A stretch of 33,532 nt of DNA from CAYYNQ01 sp964473105 (GTDB lineage: Bacteria; Sumerlaeota; Sumerlaeia; MVZB01), in assembly GCA_964473105.1 (NCBI GenBank), contig CAYYNQ010000003.1:1-33532 (forward strand), written 5' to 3'. Below, piece by piece: positions 14,575-23,279 of the stretch. Within the stretch, counting starts at the first letter, position 1. The number at the start of each line of letters is the position of its first letter. Under the pieces are notes generated by a model. That model saw nothing but the letters and a program-made list of their open reading frames with translations. It ran no database searches and was not told where the DNA came from. The position numbers and the translations under genes are program-made.

Positions 14575-17199
14575 ATGTCACCGAAGAGAATATCACCGCG
14601 CAGCGTCAGGCGGAAAAAATCCGGACAGAACACCCGGGCAAACATCCCCGAACCACCCCCATTACCCGCCGGGTCGGGCAATTTCCCGATCCAGTTCATG
14701 TTCTCTGTCCTCGTTGCTTCACTATTCTGTATTGTCATTGCCCTCACCCCGTTCACGCATAACCTGGACGACATCAAAATCCCAATCTTCCTGATACTCG
14801 GGCCAATCCTGATGGTAATGGCGCTGGGGATGCTGGCATTCGGCAAAGCTGCCCTGCCCTCCAGATGGGTCGCAGGCAGCCTGATCTGCTACCTGCTTGT
14901 GATGTTCCTGTCCACACTGAACAGTGATTACAGTTGGGCCGGCTGGTATCAGATATGCTTCATCTGGTCCGCGCTCGGATTTTTTCTTGCCGCCCATTGC
15001 GTGGGTACCCAACGAAAGGCATCCGAGAAATTCCTCCGCTTCCTTGTTATTCTACTGCTGGCAACCAACCTGATCGGCTGCTTCATGTTCGATTTCTTCG
15101 ACAATCACAAACATTTTTCCGGAGTCGCATTCCTCTTCCGCTTGATCTATGGGGATGACATCACCGGCCACATCAACCAGGTCAAACCAACCCGGGGAAA
15201 TGTCACTGCAATGTTCAACCTTCTCTTCACCATGTCACATGCCGACAGCAACATGCAGGCGACCATCCTGAGCCGCGATTTTTATGCAGCCTTCTGCGTG
15301 CTCTATCTTCCGTTTTCACTGCTCGTGTCCATTTCACCGGGACCGACCCGGCGCCCCATCATGTGGCGCGGCCTGGCGATCACGGCGACTCTGCTGTCCA
15401 TCATCTGCATCTTCGAATGCAAAAGTAAGGGAGAGTGGATATTCGGGGCCCTGTCTGTCATGCTGCTGCTTCCTTTCATATTTCGTTTCGGGGCACTGTC
15501 ACTTTCAACCAAAAAAAAAGCATGGATCATCATCATCGGCATGCTGATGCTGCTTGTCGTCATGGCGATACTCCAGTCACCGATCCTGTTTGAAAAACTG
15601 AAATCGATCCCCCTCTCCATCAGGTCCAGATCGATCATATGGGCAGGTTCACTCGGGATCTTCGCCGCCCATCCACTGCTAGGGGGTGGACCCGGCACGT
15701 TCTATATTCTGTTCCCGCAGTTTCGTGCCCCCGACTACTTCCTGCATGAAATCTCGAACGTGACCCTTTTTTCCCATAATTATTTCCTGGATGTCCTCTG
15801 TGAAACGGGGTTACTGGGCTTGGCGCCGTTCCTCATGTTTCTCGGAGTCCTCTGGTTTGGCAGCCTGCGCCAAGCCCTGACTCATTCCGATGTTCGCATG
15901 AAGATGATGCTTGCCGCGGCCCTGGTCGCCATCCTGGGTATATTCGGCAGCAACCTGAGTAGCCCCAATGGACGCTGGGTGATCGGCGCATCCTCGCTAT
16001 GGACCGTCATGGGTTACCTCTCGGGCCTCTACAGTCAGGCCCAACCGGCCGGCGCGGGGGAACCTGCCCCGAGACTTCACCGACATGGGATCCTTGGACG
16101 TATACCGCAAAAACTCAATTTTCACCTAATCGGGGGACTGAGCCTCTTTCTTGCGGCCTTTTCATTCCATGAGGGAAGGAGCTATTTTTCAAGTGCGCTC
16201 GAATATGCACGGGGCCTGAAATACATGGCACCGATCCTTGATGAGGCCCGTATCAGGGGGGATAATATCTCGACCGAGGTTATGATCATGAGCCTTGAAA
16301 AATCGGCAGGCCACTTTGCAGAATGCCTGGAAATCTATCCAAAAAATGTGTCCGCCTATTACAAGCTCGGTTCTGTCCATGTAAACATCGCAAAACAATA
16401 TGAAAAACTGGCAAGCCGACTGACCGGAAACAAAGGCGCTGAGAATGCCGGGAAGTTACGGAAAAGGGGGGACGAATATATTGTCCAAGCCAAGAAATCC
16501 TACGAGAAACTGATGGAATACCATCCCGATTATGCTGAGATTCATTACAACATGGGAATTGTTTACCCTTCATATGCCAAATACCTGAAAAAGCTCGCAC
16601 TGTGGAGCAAGGATTCTGAAACTCGAGAGAAACGTCTGGAGGAGGCGGGGCAATATCAGGATCAGGCCATCAGACACCTAGAACGAATGGTCACCATGTC
16701 CAATAAGATAGAGGTCGCCCTGCGCGCTGCGAGGCAGCTTGAATTACAAGGGCACACCGACCGTGCACTCAAGATATATCGTGAGGCAAGGAAACGTTAC
16801 CCGGATGACAGGGACCTCCTCTCTTCATATATAAAGACCGCCCTTCAGGCGGATTCCACCAGGGATATCGCCGAGTCCCGCTTCATGCTCTGGCAGCTTG
16901 ATCCATCAGACCGCACAAATCTCGGGAAACTCGTTCGCCTTGCCGAGGATCCGGGATTGCATGATATTCTGGACAGGATTGTCGACCGGCTGTCGGAAAT
17001 CAATCCCCTCGATCCCCTCCTCTACTCCAGTCGAATTATACTTGCTTCACACCAAGACAAACCAAGGGCGGTTCTCAAACTCTGGGAATACTATTCAAAG
17101 TGTGGCGGCAAGGACCTGTATGTTCGAGAACTCGCGGACAAGGCGGCGAGAAAACTTGGGATTCGCGGCAGTTACGACCCCACTTTGGAGGTCTTCTGA
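14575..17199 (+). CDS. O-antigen ligase/polymerase-type membrane protein with C-terminal TPR-like domain
   Basis: About 874 residues. The N-terminus is basic (MSPKRISPRSVRRKK) and is followed by roughly 10-12 membrane segments up to about residue 535. The Wzy_C/O-antigen ligase signature is visible: SRSIIWAGSLGIFAAHPLLG, GGGPGTFYILFPQF, then HNYFLDVLCETGLLGLAPF, the periplasmic loop expected to handle a lipid-linked glycan. The last 320 residues are helical TPR-like repeats (for example YYKLGSVHVNIAKQYEKL, IHYNMGIVYPSYAKYLKKL, ALKIYREARKRYPDD), probably periplasmic. WaaL ligases join O-antigen to lipid A-core, but PglL-type oligosaccharyltransferases share the fold, and PF04932 proteins with TPR tails are often annotated ambiguously. 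The start is chosen at 14575, with AAAGGGA sixteen bases upstream; a longer reading overlaps the small gene. Confidence 0.85.
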   Translation: MSPKRISPRSVRRKKSGQNTRANIPEPPPLPAGSGNFPIQFMFSVLVASLFCIVIALTPFTHNLDDIKIPIFLILGPILMVMALGMLAFGKAALPSRWVAGSLICYLLVMFLSTLNSDYSWAGWYQICFIWSALGFFLAAHCVGTQRKASEKFLRFLVILLLATNLIGCFMFDFFDNHKHFSGVAFLFRLIYGDDITGHINQVKPTRGNVTAMFNLLFTMSHADSNMQATILSRDFYAAFCVLYLPFSLLVSISPGPTRRPIMWRGLAITATLLSIICIFECKSKGEWIFGALSVMLLLPFIFRFGALSLSTKKKAWIIIIGMLMLLVVMAILQSPILFEKLKSIPLSIRSRSIIWAGSLGIFAAHPLLGGGPGTFYILFPQFRAPDYFLHEISNVTLFSHNYFLDVLCETGLLGLAPFLMFLGVLWFGSLRQALTHSDVRMKMMLAAALVAILGIFGSNLSSPNGRWVIGASSLWTVMGYLSGLYSQAQPAGAGEPAPRLHRHGILGRIPQKLNFHLIGGLSLFLAAFSFHEGRSYFSSALEYARGLKYMAPILDEARIRGDNISTEVMIMSLEKSAGHFAECLEIYPKNVSAYYKLGSVHVNIAKQYEKLASRLTGNKGAENAGKLRKRGDEYIVQAKKSYEKLMEYHPDYAEIHYNMGIVYPSYAKYLKKLALWSKDSETREKRLEEAGQYQDQAIRHLERMVTMSNKIEVALRAARQLELQGHTDRALKIYREARKRYPDDRDLLSSYIKTALQADSTRDIAESRFMLWQLDPSDRTNLGKLVRLAEDPGLHDILDRIVDRLSEINPLDPLLYSSRIILASHQDKPRAVLKLWEYYSKCGGKDLYVRELADKAARKLGIRGSYDPTLEVF

Positions 17200-17259
17200 C
17201 AAGATTCCATCCGTATTTGCATATGTTTGCCCCCAGAACTTCACCGTCCCATGAAACAG

Positions 17260-17301
17260 TCAAAATCAGGCTATCTCATGTATTTTGATTTATGGTAGCC
17301 T
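17260..17301 (+). promoter_or_regulatory. Two interlocked inverted repeats before rmlA (possible pseudoknot)
   Basis: Arms alternate: TCAAAAT (17260-17266), AGGCTA (17268-17273), ATTTTGA (17282-17288), TAGCCT (17296-17301). The first pairs with the third and the second with the fourth, which is H-type pseudoknot topology with 1-, 8- and 7-base connections. It lies in the 205-bp gap before rmlA, about 100 bases from its start. It could equally be overlapping protein-binding sites or chance. Confidence 0.35.
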
Positions 17302-17404
17302 CTCGGAGGTCAACAAGAAGGAATCTATAGTCACCGGATCTCCAATGAAAAAACCGGGGAAGTGTTGATGGAACCAATAAATACGAGGAACTGAAAAGCT
17401 CATC

Positions 17405-18280
17405 ATGAAGGGCATTATCCTTGCAGGAGGGAGCGGTACCCGCCTGCATCCGGTCACCAAGGTCGTCAGTAAGCAACTCCTGCCGATCTATGACAAACCC
17501 ATGATCTATTATCCCCTGAGCACGCTGATGCTCACGGGGATCCGCGAGGTGTTGCTGATATCCACCCCGCACGATCTCCCCCTGTACCGAAAACTCCTTG
17601 GGGACGGGTCGAACCTGGGCATGGGGATCCGTTACGCGGAACAAGCAAAACCCGGGGGACTTGCCCAAGCCTTCATCATTGGCGCCAGTTTCATCCGTGG
17701 GGGCCCGGCATGCTTGATCCTGGGAGACAACCTGTTTCATGGATCCGGCTTGTCCTCAATCCTTCAGGAAAGTGCACGGCTCAGGAGCGGTGCACTGGTT
17801 TTCGGATATCCCGTGTCCGACCCGAGCAGATATGGCGTCATCGAGTTGGGTTCCGATGGGCGTGCGGTCAGCCTTGAGGAAAAACCGTCCAGGCCAAAGA
17901 GCAGCTTCGCCGTACCCGGGCTTTATTTTTATGATTCCGATGTTTCCGAATATGCGAAGTCGCTTAATCCCAGTTCACGCGGCGAACTTGAGATCACCGA
18001 TCTCAACAGGGTCTATCTCGACAAAGATAAATTAAGGGTCCAGTTGCTCAGCCGGGGAACCGCATGGTTTGACACCGGCACGACACAGAGCCTCATCGAG
18101 GCGTCGGCTTTCATCCAGGTGATGGAAACCCGCATGAGCCTCAAAATAGGCTGCCTTGAGGAAATCGCCTGGCGTCAGGGATGGATCAGTATCGACGAAC
18201 TCCGGACGCAGGCCGGAGACATGGGCAGCAACCTTTATTCGGAATACCTGCGGCAACTTGCTGACGAGGGGTCCGGCTGA
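17405..18280 (+). CDS. rmlA: Glucose-1-phosphate thymidylyltransferase
   Basis: Makes dTDP-glucose from dTTP and glucose 1-phosphate, the first step to dTDP-rhamnose and related deoxysugars. The 291 residues show the nucleotidyltransferase signature LAGGSGTRLHPVTKVVSKQL, then LPIYDKPMIYYPLSTLMLTG, AEQAKPGGLAQAF, LILGDNLFHG, VIELGSDGRAVSLEEKPSRP, GLYFYDSDV and WFDTGTTQSLIEAS. Length is normal. Its TGA overlaps the rmlC start by one base (TGATG), so the two are translationally coupled. The ribosome-binding site GAGGA is rather far (16 bases) from the ATG. Confidence 0.96.
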   Translation: MKGIILAGGSGTRLHPVTKVVSKQLLPIYDKPMIYYPLSTLMLTGIREVLLISTPHDLPLYRKLLGDGSNLGMGIRYAEQAKPGGLAQAFIIGASFIRGGPACLILGDNLFHGSGLSSILQESARLRSGALVFGYPVSDPSRYGVIELGSDGRAVSLEEKPSRPKSSFAVPGLYFYDSDVSEYAKSLNPSSRGELEITDLNRVYLDKDKLRVQLLSRGTAWFDTGTTQSLIEASAFIQVMETRMSLKIGCLEEIAWRQGWISIDELRTQAGDMGSNLYSEYLRQLADEGSG

Positions 18281-18864
18281 TGATCATCACGGATACGGAC
18301 ATCAACTGTGTCCGGCTGATTGAGCCAAGGGTCTTTGGAGATGACCGTGGCTACTTCTTTGAGAGCCACAACCACAGGGTCATGGAGGCTGGCGGAATCA
18401 ATCGTGAGTTTGTACAGGACAACCACTCCTATTCCCACGGTGGAATCCTGAGGGGCATGCACTACCAGGTCCGCGATGAGCAGGCCAAGCTGATCCGCGT
18501 TGTCTCCGGTGAAGTTTTTGATGTCGCGGTGGATGTCCGCAGGGACAGCCCGTCATACAGCCAATGGGTTGGCTATACGCTCAGCGCAACGAATCACAGG
18601 ATGCTGTTTATTCCCGAGGGCTTTGCGCACGGTTACCTGACCCTCTCGGATTCCGCAATTGTACTATACAAGTGCAGTGGCTATTACAACCCGGAAATGG
18701 AGAGGGGCATTGCCTGGAATGATCCCCAGGTCGGCATCGAATGGCCCGGCTGCAGCCATCGACAGGTTATTTCTGACCGGGACAGAACTCTCAAGACACT
18801 GGCGGAATTGGGCCCGGAAGACCTGCCCCATTACAATCCGAATTTTGATGCCCCGAAGGCATGA
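18280..18864 (+). CDS. rmlC: dTDP-4-dehydrorhamnose 3,5-epimerase
   Basis: Epimerises dTDP-4-keto-6-deoxyglucose at C3 and C5. The cupin-fold protein of 194 residues has DDRGYFFESH, FVQDNHSYS, GGILRGMHYQ with the catalytic His, KLIRVVSGEVFDVAVDVR, and FIPEGFAHGYLTL. The start overlaps the rmlA stop by one base. rmlB follows after 36 bp. Confidence 0.96.
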   Translation: MIITDTDINCVRLIEPRVFGDDRGYFFESHNHRVMEAGGINREFVQDNHSYSHGGILRGMHYQVRDEQAKLIRVVSGEVFDVAVDVRRDSPSYSQWVGYTLSATNHRMLFIPEGFAHGYLTLSDSAIVLYKCSGYYNPEMERGIAWNDPQVGIEWPGCSHRQVISDRDRTLKTLAELGPEDLPHYNPNFDAPKA

Positions 18865-18900
18865 CTGCGCACCAAAGAGAAGAATCAAGGTCTCCTGTCC

Positions 18901-20004
18901 ATGAACATGACTGAAAACAGCCAATCCATCCATCAGCCCCGGATCATGCTCGTCACTGGCGGGGCGGGCTTTATCGGATCGAACTTCATTCGCCACCAGC
19001 TTTCGCGTCATGACAGACTATCCGTCATCAATCTGGATGCCCTAACTTATGCCGGCACGCCCGCCAACCTCGAGGATGTCTTCCGGGATTACGGGAATGA
19101 AAGATACAACCTCGTTGAGGGTGACATCTGCGACACGGGTCTCGTTTCCGGCCTGCTGAGTGACCGGGACATCGACACCATTGTGAACTTTGCGGCCGAA
19201 TCGCATGTAGACCGATCGATCACCGGACCGGCGGCGTTTATCCGTACCAATATCGAGGGCACTTTCAACCTGCTCGACTGTGCACACCGAGTCTGGAATG
19301 ACAGGAAAGATGTGCGTTTCCACCATATCAGCACCGACGAGGTTTTCGGTTCGCTCGGCAAGACGGGGCATTTCACGGAAGAAACCCCCTACGATCCCAG
19401 TAGTCCCTACAGCGCCTCCAAAAGCTCTGCTGATCACCTCGTGCGCGCCTGGACACGGACATACGGACTTCCGGCAACCATCACCAATTGTTCGAATAAT
19501 TTCGGACCCTATCACTTTCCCGAGAAATTGGTTCCGCTCATGATCATGAACGCCATCGAGGGCAAGAAGATGCCTGTGTACGGTGACGGAAATAATGTCA
19601 GGGACTGGCTATATGTGGACAATCATTGCGATGCCGTAGACCTGGTAATCCGGCGTGCACGGTCCGGCATGAGTTACAACGTAGGCGGTGGCAACGAATG
19701 GGCCAATATAGACCTGATAAACCTGATATGCGACATCCTACAGGAACTTCGCCCCCGTGAATCAGGTCATTACAAGGATCTGATTACGTTTGTCCAGGAC
19801 CGCCCGGGACACGATCGACGCTATGCCATCGATTCCTCACGTATAAAGGAGGACCTTGGATGGCAGGCCCGTGTCCCCTTCAGAAAAGCCATGCGCATGA
19901 CCATCCAATGGCATCTGGACAACCAGGACTGGGTCGAACGAATCAAACGGGAAAAATATTCCGGAGAACGGCTGGGATTGAACAGGAGACAGCATGCCCT
20001 GTAA
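18901..20004 (+). CDS. rmlB: dTDP-glucose 4,6-dehydratase
   Basis: Short-chain dehydrogenase family enzyme that converts dTDP-glucose to dTDP-4-keto-6-deoxyglucose with bound NAD. The 367 residues contain the NAD-binding VTGGAGFIGSNFIRH (about 19-33), NLDALTYAG, FAAESHVDRSI, the TDEVFG catalytic Asp-Glu pair, YSASKSSADH with the Tyr-Lys dyad, NNFGPYHFPEKLVPLMI, and the C-terminal RPGHDRRYAID. About 12 residues precede the usual family start. The order A-C-B without rmlD is notable: rhamnose needs the reductase RmlD, which must be elsewhere, or the product is another deoxysugar. Confidence 0.96.
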   Translation: MNMTENSQSIHQPRIMLVTGGAGFIGSNFIRHQLSRHDRLSVINLDALTYAGTPANLEDVFRDYGNERYNLVEGDICDTGLVSGLLSDRDIDTIVNFAAESHVDRSITGPAAFIRTNIEGTFNLLDCAHRVWNDRKDVRFHHISTDEVFGSLGKTGHFTEETPYDPSSPYSASKSSADHLVRAWTRTYGLPATITNCSNNFGPYHFPEKLVPLMIMNAIEGKKMPVYGDGNNVRDWLYVDNHCDAVDLVIRRARSGMSYNVGGGNEWANIDLINLICDILQELRPRESGHYKDLITFVQDRPGHDRRYAIDSSRIKEDLGWQARVPFRKAMRMTIQWHLDNQDWVERIKREKYSGERLGLNRRQHAL

Positions 20005-20223
20005 ACAAGAAAGCTCCGGATGACACCGGTCGGGACAGGGCCGACACCGGTTGCGCCTTGATGGTCTTCGTTCCGGATGGATCGGCATGGATCCGACACG
20101 CTGTAACCCGACAGACAAAACGACCATGGAAGCACCCGGACTATCCTGAGGAAATATTACTCCCTCATTCCCGGAGGAATGCAACAAATTGACATATGAC
20201 ACAGGGCAATTCCCCGCACACGC

Positions 20224-21468
20224 ATGAAGATCGAGAAACACACCTTTGGCCATGGCGACCGGTTCATGCATCAGGGATGTGCCCAGCTTGCTGCGATAAT
20301 CCGGGCGCGTGAAAACGGATCCCACGTCTGTCCGGTCTGGAACAAGTCCCACCGCGAACATATCACTGTCGGCACACAGCCCGGCACACTGAAACGGAAG
20401 GCGGTTCAAGCAGTCCGTCAGTTGGATTATGACGGGCCGTATTACCTCGATGCCGACCACATCAATCTGGACACGGTCGACCCCTACCTAGACACCCACG
20501 ACTTCTTCACTATGGACATGACCCGTCATATCGGTCGTCCCGCGGATGCGGAATCCATCGATTCATTCATCAGCAGTCTGTCACGATTCGAGGGAAGTCT
20601 CGAACTTGAGGGGCTTGCAGAGCCGGTTGTCATCAGCAGGGAGATCATTGAGAGGACCTCTGCCCTGTTCCTCCGGGCCATGCAGGAGGCCGGGAAACTG
20701 TATCGCCATATCGCCGACAGAAAGGGGTCCAGCGGCTTCATAACGGAAATTTCCATCGATGAGACGACACGGCCTCAAACCCCCGGAGAACTGTTCGTTA
20801 TCCTCGCGGCGATTGCACGGGAACAGATACCCGCCCAGACGATCGCCCCAAAGTTCAGCGGGCGGTTCAACAAGGGTGTGGACTATATTGGAGACCCTGA
20901 AATATTCGGGGCCGAGTTTCGTGCCGACCTTGCGGTGATCCGATTTGCTGTCCGGGAGTTTGGACTCCCGGACAACCTGAAACTCAGCATTCATTCAGGC
21001 AGCGACAAGTTTTCCCTTTATCCGATCATCCGCAAGCTCATACGCGAATTTGACTGCGGCCTTCACCTGAAAACGGCCGGGACAACCTGGTTGGAGGAAT
21101 GTATCGGCCTGGCTGAGGGTGACGAGGGCGGACTCGCCATCGCGCGTGAAATATACCGGACGGCCCATGAAAACATGGAATCAGTCTGCAGCCCCTATGC
21201 AGAGGTCATCAACATCAATCCTGCGTTACTCCCATGTCCGTCCGAGGTGGAAAGCTGGAATGGCGCCCGATTCGCATCCATGCTTAGGCATGATCCGGCT
21301 TCCCCCAATTACAACCCCCACTTTAGACAACTGCTGCACGTCGGCTACAGGGTTGCGGCTGAGTTGGGTGATCGCTACATGGCCGCTCTGAGGCAGAATG
21401 AGGCATCGATCTCAAAGAACGTGACCCTTAACCTCTACGAGAGACACCTCAAACCCCTCTTCGTATGA
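20224..21468 (+). CDS. Tagaturonate/fructuronate epimerase-like protein (UxaE family)
   Basis: The 414-residue soluble protein resembles the UxaE family, in which the founding Thermotoga enzyme interconverts tagaturonate and fructuronate. The strongest block is LKLSIHSGSDKFSLYPIIRK (about 257-276), with supporting LDADHINLDTV, FTMDMTRHIG, QTIAPKFSGRFNKGVDYIGD, and HLKTAGTTWLEE. The His/Asp-rich pattern suits a metal-dependent TIM barrel. Family members normally sit with uronate catabolism genes, whereas this one lies between rmlB and heptose genes, so its substrate here may differ. A likely terminator follows at 21601. The 219-bp gap upstream shows only a 9-bp direct repeat (GACACCGGT, about 20020 and 20040). 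Confidence 0.7.
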   Translation: MKIEKHTFGHGDRFMHQGCAQLAAIIRARENGSHVCPVWNKSHREHITVGTQPGTLKRKAVQAVRQLDYDGPYYLDADHINLDTVDPYLDTHDFFTMDMTRHIGRPADAESIDSFISSLSRFEGSLELEGLAEPVVISREIIERTSALFLRAMQEAGKLYRHIADRKGSSGFITEISIDETTRPQTPGELFVILAAIAREQIPAQTIAPKFSGRFNKGVDYIGDPEIFGAEFRADLAVIRFAVREFGLPDNLKLSIHSGSDKFSLYPIIRKLIREFDCGLHLKTAGTTWLEECIGLAEGDEGGLAIAREIYRTAHENMESVCSPYAEVININPALLPCPSEVESWNGARFASMLRHDPASPNYNPHFRQLLHVGYRVAAELGDRYMAALRQNEASISKNVTLNLYERHLKPLFV

Positions 21469-21600
21469 CGGACTGGTCAATATTGAATCCACACGAATTT
21501 CAACCACCCATCACCATAATGGACAGTAGAATGGAAATTTGTAACGATGGGCCGTTCCTTGTGGTCCAGAAGCCGCACAGGAGGGTCCCGGGGAAGGAAC

Positions 21601-21631
21601 AACAGGCGGCCAAAAGGCGCCCTGTTTATTT
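21601..21631 (+). terminator. Intrinsic terminator after the UxaE-like gene
   Basis: AACAGG (21601-21606) pairs with CCTGTT (21621-21626); after a 2x2 internal loop GCC pairs with GGC around an AAAA loop; TATTT follows. It lies 133 bases after the stop and separates the epimerase from the heptose genes. Confidence 0.6.
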
Positions 21632-21656
21632 GCCTTGATGGTCGATCTTGAAAACA

Positions 21657-22238
21657 ATGCCTTCACTTAAACCATGTATCTTTCTCGACCGTGACGGCAC
21701 GATCAACCGTGAGGCCGGGTATATCAACCACCCCGACCGGCTGGAACTTGTCGATGGTGCTGCCGAGGCCATCCGCAAACTCAATAATGCGGGCTACCTC
21801 GCCGTTGTCGTGTCCAACCAGGCCGGTGTCGCACGCGGTTATTTCACTGAGGAAGTCCTCAACCAGACCACCGATCACATGCTCCACCTGCTCAGGAAAC
21901 AAAGCGCGCACCTTGATGGGATCTACTACGCGCTCACCCATCCTTCCAGTAACCTCGAGGCCTACCGCGACGACCCCGACCAGCTTCGCAAACCCGGGCC
22001 CGGCATGATACGTCGTGCACAAGCGGAACTTCCCGTCGACATCAGTCGCAGCTGGATGATTGGCGACCGCCACCAGGATATCGTTTTCGCACACAAGGCT
22101 GGCATCCCCGGTCTTCTCGTCCAGACCGGATATGGACTGGGTGAATATGTCCATCAGCGGAATACCTGGACCGAAGAGCCGGATAAAGTCTTGCGTCATG
22201 TTGGAGAAGCTGTAGATTATATCCTGTCCTCGGGCTGA
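21657..22238 (+). CDS. HAD-family heptose/sugar bisphosphate phosphatase (GmhB-like)
   Basis: Histidinol-phosphatase-type HAD hydrolase of 193 residues. Motifs are FLDRDGTINREAGYI (nucleophile Asp and general acid Asp), VVVSNQAGVARGYFTE, LRKPGPGMIRRAQAE, and WMIGDRHQDIVFAHKAG. This fits D-glycero-D-manno-heptose 1,7-bisphosphate 7-phosphatase (GmhB), and the adjacent heptose kinase supports that. Unlike E. coli GmhB it lacks the cysteine zinc loop: the region reads YALTHPSSNLEAYRDDPDQL with no cysteine. The ATG at 21657 is preferred over a TTG three codons earlier. The next gene starts 19 bp downstream. Confidence 0.82.
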   Translation: MPSLKPCIFLDRDGTINREAGYINHPDRLELVDGAAEAIRKLNNAGYLAVVVSNQAGVARGYFTEEVLNQTTDHMLHLLRKQSAHLDGIYYALTHPSSNLEAYRDDPDQLRKPGPGMIRRAQAELPVDISRSWMIGDRHQDIVFAHKAGIPGLLVQTGYGLGEYVHQRNTWTEEPDKVLRHVGEAVDYILSSG

Positions 22239-22257
22239 CCGGACATCATTGCAGACC

Positions 22258-23256
22258 ATGACTAATTCCCGTAAAACCCTCGAGTCCTGCATGCAGCGCT
22301 TCAGTCTGCTGAAGGTCCTGATTATTGGCGACCTGATCCTGGACCGCTATATCTGGGGACATGTCAACCGAGTCTCGCCGGAAGCTCCGGTACCAATCGT
22401 TGGCATACAGCACCGGACGCACCGACTTGGCGGAGCCGCCAATGTTGCCGGCAACATCACGGCTCTGGGCGCACAAGCCGAGGTTATCGGTGTTGTTGGC
22501 CGGGACAGCGAGGCTGGGCAGTTCAGGGAAACCCTCAGCAAGCAGGGAATCGCCACGACGGGCATTGTCACGGATTCCCGTCGTCCCACCACGGTCAAGA
22601 CACGCATTCTTTCCATGAGCCAGCAGTTGCTCCGACTGGACCAGGAGAATGCCGATCCCATCCCCGACAGAATTGCCGACAGGCTCAGGACCCGTGCCGA
22701 AAAATCCATTCCACGTTGCGATATCGTCGTCCTTTCGGATTACCTGAAGGGTGTTCTCGGTGAGGCATTCTGCCGGGAGATCATCGACCTGGCAGACCGG
22801 CACGACAAGACCGTTGCGATCGATCCCAAGGGAGATGATTACAGGAAATACCGAGGCGCGACGGTGATCAAGCCCAACCAACAGGAGGCCCAGACGGCAT
22901 CCGGAATCAACTGTAGCGACGACGACAGTCTCCTGCGGATAGCGCGGAAACTCAAACAACAGGTCAATTGCAAATCACTGGTGATGACGCGTGGCGCCGA
23001 TGGGGTTTTTGTCTATATCAACAGGTCAAATAAAACCCGCCTTCCCGCCCTGGCCCATTCCGTATATGACGTGACCGGGGCCGGCGACACCTTCATGGCC
23101 GCCATGGCACTGGGGTTGGCGTCCGGGGCCTCGATTACCGATGCCGCAAGGCTGGGAAATTATGCCGGATCGATCGTGGTCGGCAAACTCGGGACCGCAA
23201 CGGTCACGACCGAAGAAATCCGGACACTCGCCAGGCAGACGGAAGTTGACTCCTGA
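22258..23256 (+). CDS. hldA: D-glycero-beta-D-manno-heptose-7-phosphate kinase (HldA / RfaE domain 1)
   Basis: PfkB-fold kinase that makes heptose 1,7-bisphosphate in ADP-heptose synthesis for LPS core. The 332 residues show VLIIGDLILDRYIWGHVNRV, SPEAPVPIV, RLGGAANVAGNITALGA, KTRILSMSQQLLRLDQEN, VLSDYLKGVLG, VIKPNQQEA, and DVTGAGDTFMAAMAL with the catalytic Asp. These are characteristic of HldA/HldE. The protein ends after the kinase domain; the nucleotidyltransferase half (HldC, or domain 2 of HldE) is absent and not encoded next to it. The ATG at 22258 is preferred over a TTG three codons upstream. Confidence 0.92.
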   Translation: MTNSRKTLESCMQRFSLLKVLIIGDLILDRYIWGHVNRVSPEAPVPIVGIQHRTHRLGGAANVAGNITALGAQAEVIGVVGRDSEAGQFRETLSKQGIATTGIVTDSRRPTTVKTRILSMSQQLLRLDQENADPIPDRIADRLRTRAEKSIPRCDIVVLSDYLKGVLGEAFCREIIDLADRHDKTVAIDPKGDDYRKYRGATVIKPNQQEAQTASGINCSDDDSLLRIARKLKQQVNCKSLVMTRGADGVFVYINRSNKTRLPALAHSVYDVTGAGDTFMAAMALGLASGASITDAARLGNYAGSIVVGKLGTATVTTEEIRTLARQTEVDS

Positions 23257-23279
23257 TATCTTCCTAGGAAGCACCCTGC

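Noticed and set aside
20005..20223. A short plus-strand reading frame and a 9-bp direct repeat (GACACCGGT) between rmlB and the UxaE-like gene
   Set aside because: The peptide has no recognisable features and the repeat is too short and GC-rich to be meaningful alone.
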